DNA of 64,000 bases from Alistipes senegalensis JC50. GTDB lineage: Bacteria > Bacteroidota > Bacteroidia > Bacteroidales > Rikenellaceae. A model generated the notes under the pieces. That model was not told where the DNA came from. It did no database searches and saw only the letters and a list, made by a program, of their open reading frames with translations. The translations under genes were made by a program, and so were the position numbers. Shown here in pieces: positions 60,526-64,000 of this stretch (positions are counted from its first letter, which is position 1; every line of letters begins with the position of its first letter). The stretch lies in the NCBI RefSeq assembly GCF_025145645.1, contig NZ_CP102252.1, forward strand, positions 3,472,001 to 3,536,000, given 5' to 3'.

Positions 60526-61476
60526 TTAGTCGAAAGACTGCATGCCCGACTGCGCGATGCGCATCAGGCGTTGGTATTCCGAGGGCGAAAGTTCCATGAA
60601 GAAGTAGTGGATCGGGTCTACGCGCATGCCGTCGAGCCGCACCTCGTAGTGGAGGTGGGGGGCCAGCGAGAGACCCGTGTCGCCCGACAGGGCGATGATG
60701 TCGCCGCGCCGCACGCTCTGGCCCTTGCGGACGTGGATTTTCGAGAGATGGCCGTACGAAGTTTCGTAGCCGTTGCCGTGGTCGATCACCACGGTCTGCC
60801 CCTGCGTCGAGTTGCGCAGCGCCACGTCGCGCACCACGCCGTCGGCCGTGGCGAAGACGCGCGACCCTTCGGGAATGGTGTAATCGACGCCCTGATGCGA
60901 TTGCAGGGTCTTGTAGAAGGGGTGGATGCGCATGCCGTAGGAGGCTGTGAGCAGTGTCAGCTGCTTGTTGATGACCGGCTGGATCGAGGGGATGTTGTTG
61001 CATCCGCTGCCCGCCGAGTCGATGAGACCCTGCAATTCGAGGTAGGTGCCGTTGAGTTCGTCCAGCTGCCTCTCCATCGCCGCGACCCCTTCGCGCAGTT
61101 CGCGTTTGAGCTGGCGCGTCGAGCGGCCGATGATCTTCTCGTAGGTCGCCGACTGGCGCCGTTCGGACTCCGAATTGAAGTCGTAGGGCTCCGATTCGAA
61201 AAGCGTGCGGAAGACGCTGCGGTCGCGGTCGTTGAGATTGCCGAGGACCATTTGCAGCGAATCGTAACGTTGTGCCAATTCGGTGTATTCGCGGCGCAGG
61301 CGGTCGGTCGAGTGTTTGAGCCGGTATTCGAACGGCGTGTCGAAGAAGATCGAGAACCCCAGATAGTAGAGCACCGCCATCCCCAGCCACACGAAAGCGT
61401 GGACCGTGGCGCGGATGATGCGCTGCTTGCGGCGTTTGCGCCGGCGGAGCTTTTCGAGATCCTTTTTCCCTGCCAT
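60526..61476 (-). CDS. M23-family peptidase, membrane-anchored (second of pair)
   Basis: 316 residues. Very basic cytoplasmic N-terminus (KKDLEKLRRRKRRKQR), one transmembrane helix (about 26-46), a coiled-coil stretch (about 52-155) and a C-terminal LytM/M23 domain. Zinc-site motifs are present: HQGVDYTIPEG (His, Asp) and LAPHLHYEVR (HxH). It is predicted to cleave peptidoglycan cross-bridges or to activate amidases. It starts 1 nt after the stop of a paralogous gene. Membrane topology and coiled coil resemble division-site M23 proteins. Confidence 0.92.
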   Translation of the reverse strand: MAGKKDLEKLRRRKRRKQRIIRATVHAFVWLGMAVLYYLGFSIFFDTPFEYRLKHSTDRLRREYTELAQRYDSLQMVLGNLNDRDRSVFRTLFESEPYDFNSESERRQSATYEKIIGRSTRQLKRELREGVAAMERQLDELNGTYLELQGLIDSAGSGCNNIPSIQPVINKQLTLLTASYGMRIHPFYKTLQSHQGVDYTIPEGSRVFATADGVVRDVALRNSTQGQTVVIDHGNGYETSYGHLSKIHVRKGQSVRRGDIIALSGDTGLSLAPHLHYEVRLDGMRVDPIHYFFMELSPSEYQRLMRIAQSGMQSFD

Positions 61477-61477
61477 C

Positions 61478-62497
61478 TTACAGCTTTTCGAAATTGGTTT
61501 CGCGCATGTTCTCCATGAGTTGTTCGTACTCTTCGGAGGTCATGTTGCGGTTGAAGTAGTTGATCGGATTGACGGGCACGCCCTTGTGGATCACCTCGTA
61601 GTGGAGGTGGGGGCCCGAGGAGATGCCCGTGTTGCCCGTCTCGGCGATGATCTGCCCGCGGACGACCCGTTCGCCCGGCTGCACGAGGATCTTGCTCAGG
61701 TGCGCATAGCGGGTCTTGTAGCCGAATTCGTGGTTCAGCAGCACCATGTGCCCGTAGCCGCCGTTGCCGCCGGTGGAGGCCGCCTCCACCACGGCGTCGC
61801 CCGTGGCGTAGACCGGCGTGCCGCGGTCGCATCCCAGGTCGATGCCCCTGTGGGGGCGGATATACCCCAGCACGGGGTGCATGCGCCGCATGTTGAAGGC
61901 GCCGATGTGGTTGTTGTGCAGGGCGCTGCGCTCGATGGGCCAGATGGCCGGAACGGCCGCCGAAAGCTGCTCCTTGTTTTTCGACAGCTGTTGCAGTTCG
62001 TCGAACGACACCGATTCGAGATAGATCGTGCGGGCCAGCGCGTCGAGCTGCCGCCACGTCCCGATCATCAGCGGGGTGTATTCGTCCTCGGCCATCGCGG
62101 CGTATTTCGAGTCGGGGTAGGGCTGCCACACCCCCGGGATCGAGAGCGTGTCGGTCGAGAAGAGCGACCGGTAGACGTAGTTGTCGCGGTGGCGTATTTC
62201 ATCGACCCGCTGCTGGGCGCTGCGGATGCGGTCCTGGAGGATGCGGTACTTGATGACCGTTTCGCGGTTGTCGCGCAGGATGCGGTACATCTTGGGCGTG
62301 TAGAAGAAATACGAGAAGACGACGTTGGCGATCGAGACGAGGATGAAACCGATCAGAATCTTGCGGATCAGACGGTAGGTGCGCAGCTGGAACGGGGCCG
62401 TCATCACATCGCGCGTGAGTGCCTGCGCTTCGTGCGTCAGCTCCCCCGCGCCGGCCCGCAGCGCCCCGGTATCGAATCCGTGTCCTTTTTGCCCCAT
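61478..62497 (-). CDS. M23-family peptidase, membrane-anchored (first of pair)
   Basis: 339 residues. Cytoplasmic N-terminus, transmembrane helix at about residues 46-66 (ILIGFILVSIANVVFSYFF), coiled coil (about 75-105) and a C-terminal M23 domain with PHRGIDLGCDRGTPVYA and SGPHLHYEV supplying the zinc ligands. Same layout as the downstream paralogue, so the pair probably acts together on the cell wall. Confidence 0.92.
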   Translation of the reverse strand: MGQKGHGFDTGALRAGAGELTHEAQALTRDVMTAPFQLRTYRLIRKILIGFILVSIANVVFSYFFYTPKMYRILRDNRETVIKYRILQDRIRSAQQRVDEIRHRDNYVYRSLFSTDTLSIPGVWQPYPDSKYAAMAEDEYTPLMIGTWRQLDALARTIYLESVSFDELQQLSKNKEQLSAAVPAIWPIERSALHNNHIGAFNMRRMHPVLGYIRPHRGIDLGCDRGTPVYATGDAVVEAASTGGNGGYGHMVLLNHEFGYKTRYAHLSKILVQPGERVVRGQIIAETGNTGISSGPHLHYEVIHKGVPVNPINYFNRNMTSEEYEQLMENMRETNFEKL

Positions 62498-62523
62498 CGC
62501 GGAAAAAACTCTTTAATAAGATG

Positions 62524-62555
62524 CAAATTTAGTTTAAAATGTGTAATTTTGCAAC
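62524..62555 (-). promoter_or_regulatory. Divergent promoter region of the M23 pair and alaS
   Basis: Minus strand: -33 GTTG (62555 to 62552), 20 nt, -7 TAAATTTG (62531 to 62524), a full consensus 27 nt before the M23 start. Plus strand: TAATTTTG (62544-62551), also a full -7 match, 45 nt before alaS, but without a clear -33. The two promoters overlap. Confidence 0.65.
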
Positions 62556-62595
62556 CCGAATTGAATAACGGAAAAATAGGATAAATCAATATATC

Positions 62596-64000
62596 ATGGA
62601 GTCAAATAAAATTCGTCAGGCTTTTCTCGACTTCTTCGAGTCGAAGGGCCACGTTATCGTGCCTTCGGCCCCGATGGTCGTGAAGGGCGACCCGACGCTG
62701 ATGTTCACCAACGCGGGCATGAACCAGTTCAAGGACATCTTCCTGGGCAACGCTCCCCGCAAATATCCGCGTGCGGCCGATACGCAGAAATGCCTGCGCG
62801 TCTCGGGCAAGCACAACGACCTGGAGGAGGTCGGACACGACACCTACCACCATACGATGTTCGAAATGCTGGGCAACTGGTCCTACGGCGACTACTTCAA
62901 GAAGGAGGCGATCGAGTGGGCCTGGGAGCTGCTGCACGACGTGTATAAGCTGCCCGCCGAGCGGATGTACGCCACGGTGTTCGAGGGCTCGGAGGAGGAC
63001 GGCGTGCCGTTCGACCAGGAGGCTTACGACTACTGGAAACAGTTCCTGCCCGAGGACCACATCATCCGCGGCAACAAGCACGACAACTTCTGGGAGATGG
63101 GCGAGACGGGTCCCTGCGGCCCCTGCTCGGAGATTCACTTCGACCTGCGCGACGAGGCGGAAATCGCCCTGAAGCCGGGCCGCGAGATGGTCAACATGAG
63201 CCATCCGCAGGTGATCGAGATCTGGAACCTCGTCTTCATGCAGTTCAACCGCAAGGCCAACGGTTCGCTGGAGGAGCTTCCGGCGCGCAACGTCGATACG
63301 GGCATGGGCTTCGAGCGCCTGTGCATGATCCTGCAAGGCAAGAAGTCGAACTACGACACCGATGTTTTCCAGCCCACGATCGGCCGTATCGCGGCGATGT
63401 CGGGCAAGAAATACGGCGAGGACGCCAAGGCCGACGTGGCCATGCGCGTGATCGCCGACCACCTGCGGGCCATCGCCTTTTCGATCGCCGACGGCCAGCT
63501 GCCGTCGAACGTCAAGGCGGGTTACGTCATCCGCCGCATCCTGCGCCGCGCCGTGCGTTACGGTTATACCTACCTCGGCTTCACCGAGCCGACGCTCTGC
63601 CGCCTGGTTCCCGGACTGGTGGAGCAGATGGGCGGCCAGTTCCCCGAGCTGAAGGCGCAGCAGGGACTTATCGAGAAGGTTATCGAGGAGGAGGAGGCGT
63701 CGTTCCTGCGGACGCTGGCCACGGGCATCAACCTGCTGGACGGCGTCGTCGAGCGCACGCGGAAAGAGGGCCGCGAACTGATCTCCGGCAAGGAGGCTTT
63801 CGAGCTTTACGATACGTTCGGCTTCCCGATCGACCTCACGGAGCTGATCGCCCGCGAGCAGGGCGTCGGCGTGGACCTCGCGGCTTTCGAGAAGGAGTTG
63901 CAGGCCCAGAAAGAGCGTTCGCGCAACGCCGCGGCCGTCGATACCGACGACTGGGTGGAGCTGATCCCCATCAAGGAGAGCGTCTTCACGGGCTATGACA
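62596..64000 (+). CDS. alaS: Alanyl-tRNA synthetase, N-terminal part (runs off the window)
   Basis: At least 468 residues from the ATG at 62596, with no stop before the end of the window. Class II catalytic core: IRQAFLDFFESKGH, LMFTNAGMNQFKDIFLG, ADTQKCLRVSGKHNDLEEVG, HHTMFEMLGNWSYGDYFK, GPCGPCSEIHFD and NVDTGMGFERL. The visible part includes the aminoacylation domain and the tRNA-recognition helices; the editing and C-Ala domains lie beyond the window. Confidence 0.98.
   Translation, partial: MESNKIRQAFLDFFESKGHVIVPSAPMVVKGDPTLMFTNAGMNQFKDIFLGNAPRKYPRAADTQKCLRVSGKHNDLEEVGHDTYHHTMFEMLGNWSYGDYFKKEAIEWAWELLHDVYKLPAERMYATVFEGSEEDGVPFDQEAYDYWKQFLPEDHIIRGNKHDNFWEMGETGPCGPCSEIHFDLRDEAEIALKPGREMVNMSHPQVIEIWNLVFMQFNRKANGSLEELPARNVDTGMGFERLCMILQGKKSNYDTDVFQPTIGRIAAMSGKKYGEDAKADVAMRVIADHLRAIAFSIADGQLPSNVKAGYVIRRILRRAVRYGYTYLGFTEPTLCRLVPGLVEQMGGQFPELKAQQGLIEKVIEEEEASFLRTLATGINLLDGVVERTRKEGRELISGKEAFELYDTFGFPIDLTELIAREQGVGVDLAAFEKELQAQKERSRNAAAVDTDDWVELIPIKESVFTGYD

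Overview
The window is about 64 kb of a GC-rich Bacteroidota chromosome. Evidence: several SusC/SusD outer-membrane pairs, promoters of the Bacteroidetes type (TTTG, about 20 nt, TAnnTTTG), an ECF sigma/FecR/STN-receptor cascade, many small lipoproteins and a Na+-translocating methylmalonyl-CoA decarboxylase operon. The GC-rich coding sequence and gene repertoire fit a gut genus such as Alistipes (inference; no rRNA is present). The window opens inside a susC gene and closes inside alaS.

1-16.5 kb (+): a polysaccharide-utilisation-like locus with two SusC/SusD pairs, a DUF1735/DUF4361-type lipoprotein, two endonuclease/exonuclease/phosphatase-fold (EEP) lipoproteins, an alginate/glucuronan-lyase-family protein with an altered active-site motif, a serine-type sulfatase, a membrane acyltransferase and a DUF2264 lipoprotein. 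It looks built for a charged (uronic-acid and/or sulfated) glycan. It ends at a bidirectional terminator against a minus-strand AsmA/DUF748 gene and a HAD phosphatase.

19.6-34.4 kb (+): an ECF sigma factor, a FecR anti-sigma factor and an STN-containing SusC, then SusD, a DUF4843 lipoprotein, a PKD-like lipoprotein, an intact zinc metalloprotease and a paralogue that has lost its zinc-binding and catalytic residues. This is most simply a signal-responsive peptide/protein acquisition system.

34.4-37.3 kb (-): a three-gene steroid cluster. It encodes a steroid 5-alpha-reductase with the conserved Glu and Tyr of the mammalian enzymes, an Old-Yellow-Enzyme-type flavin reductase (5-beta-reductase candidate) and an SDR hydroxysteroid dehydrogenase candidate. 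The combination matches clusters reported in gut Bacteroidota that reduce 3-oxo-delta4 bile acids or steroids. Next come glutamate decarboxylase and a sirtuin.

39.7-47.4 kb: propionate (methylmalonyl-CoA) metabolism in two blocks, meaB with a thioredoxin-like gene and mce-mmdA-D-C-B. Between them lie a glycosyltransferase, a small HTH protein, a candidate structured RNA and tandemly duplicated promoter modules carrying a palindrome that is also found at the meaB-operon promoter.

47.4-64 kb: a secreted protein made of four TonB C-terminal-like domains; the rplM-rpsI-rpsB-tsf translation block; addA and addB helicase-nuclease genes flanking a DUF2807 gene; a rearranged intergenic region with a duplicated addB tail and 81-bp tandem repeats; a HAD phosphatase; two adjacent M23 peptidases; and the start of alaS.
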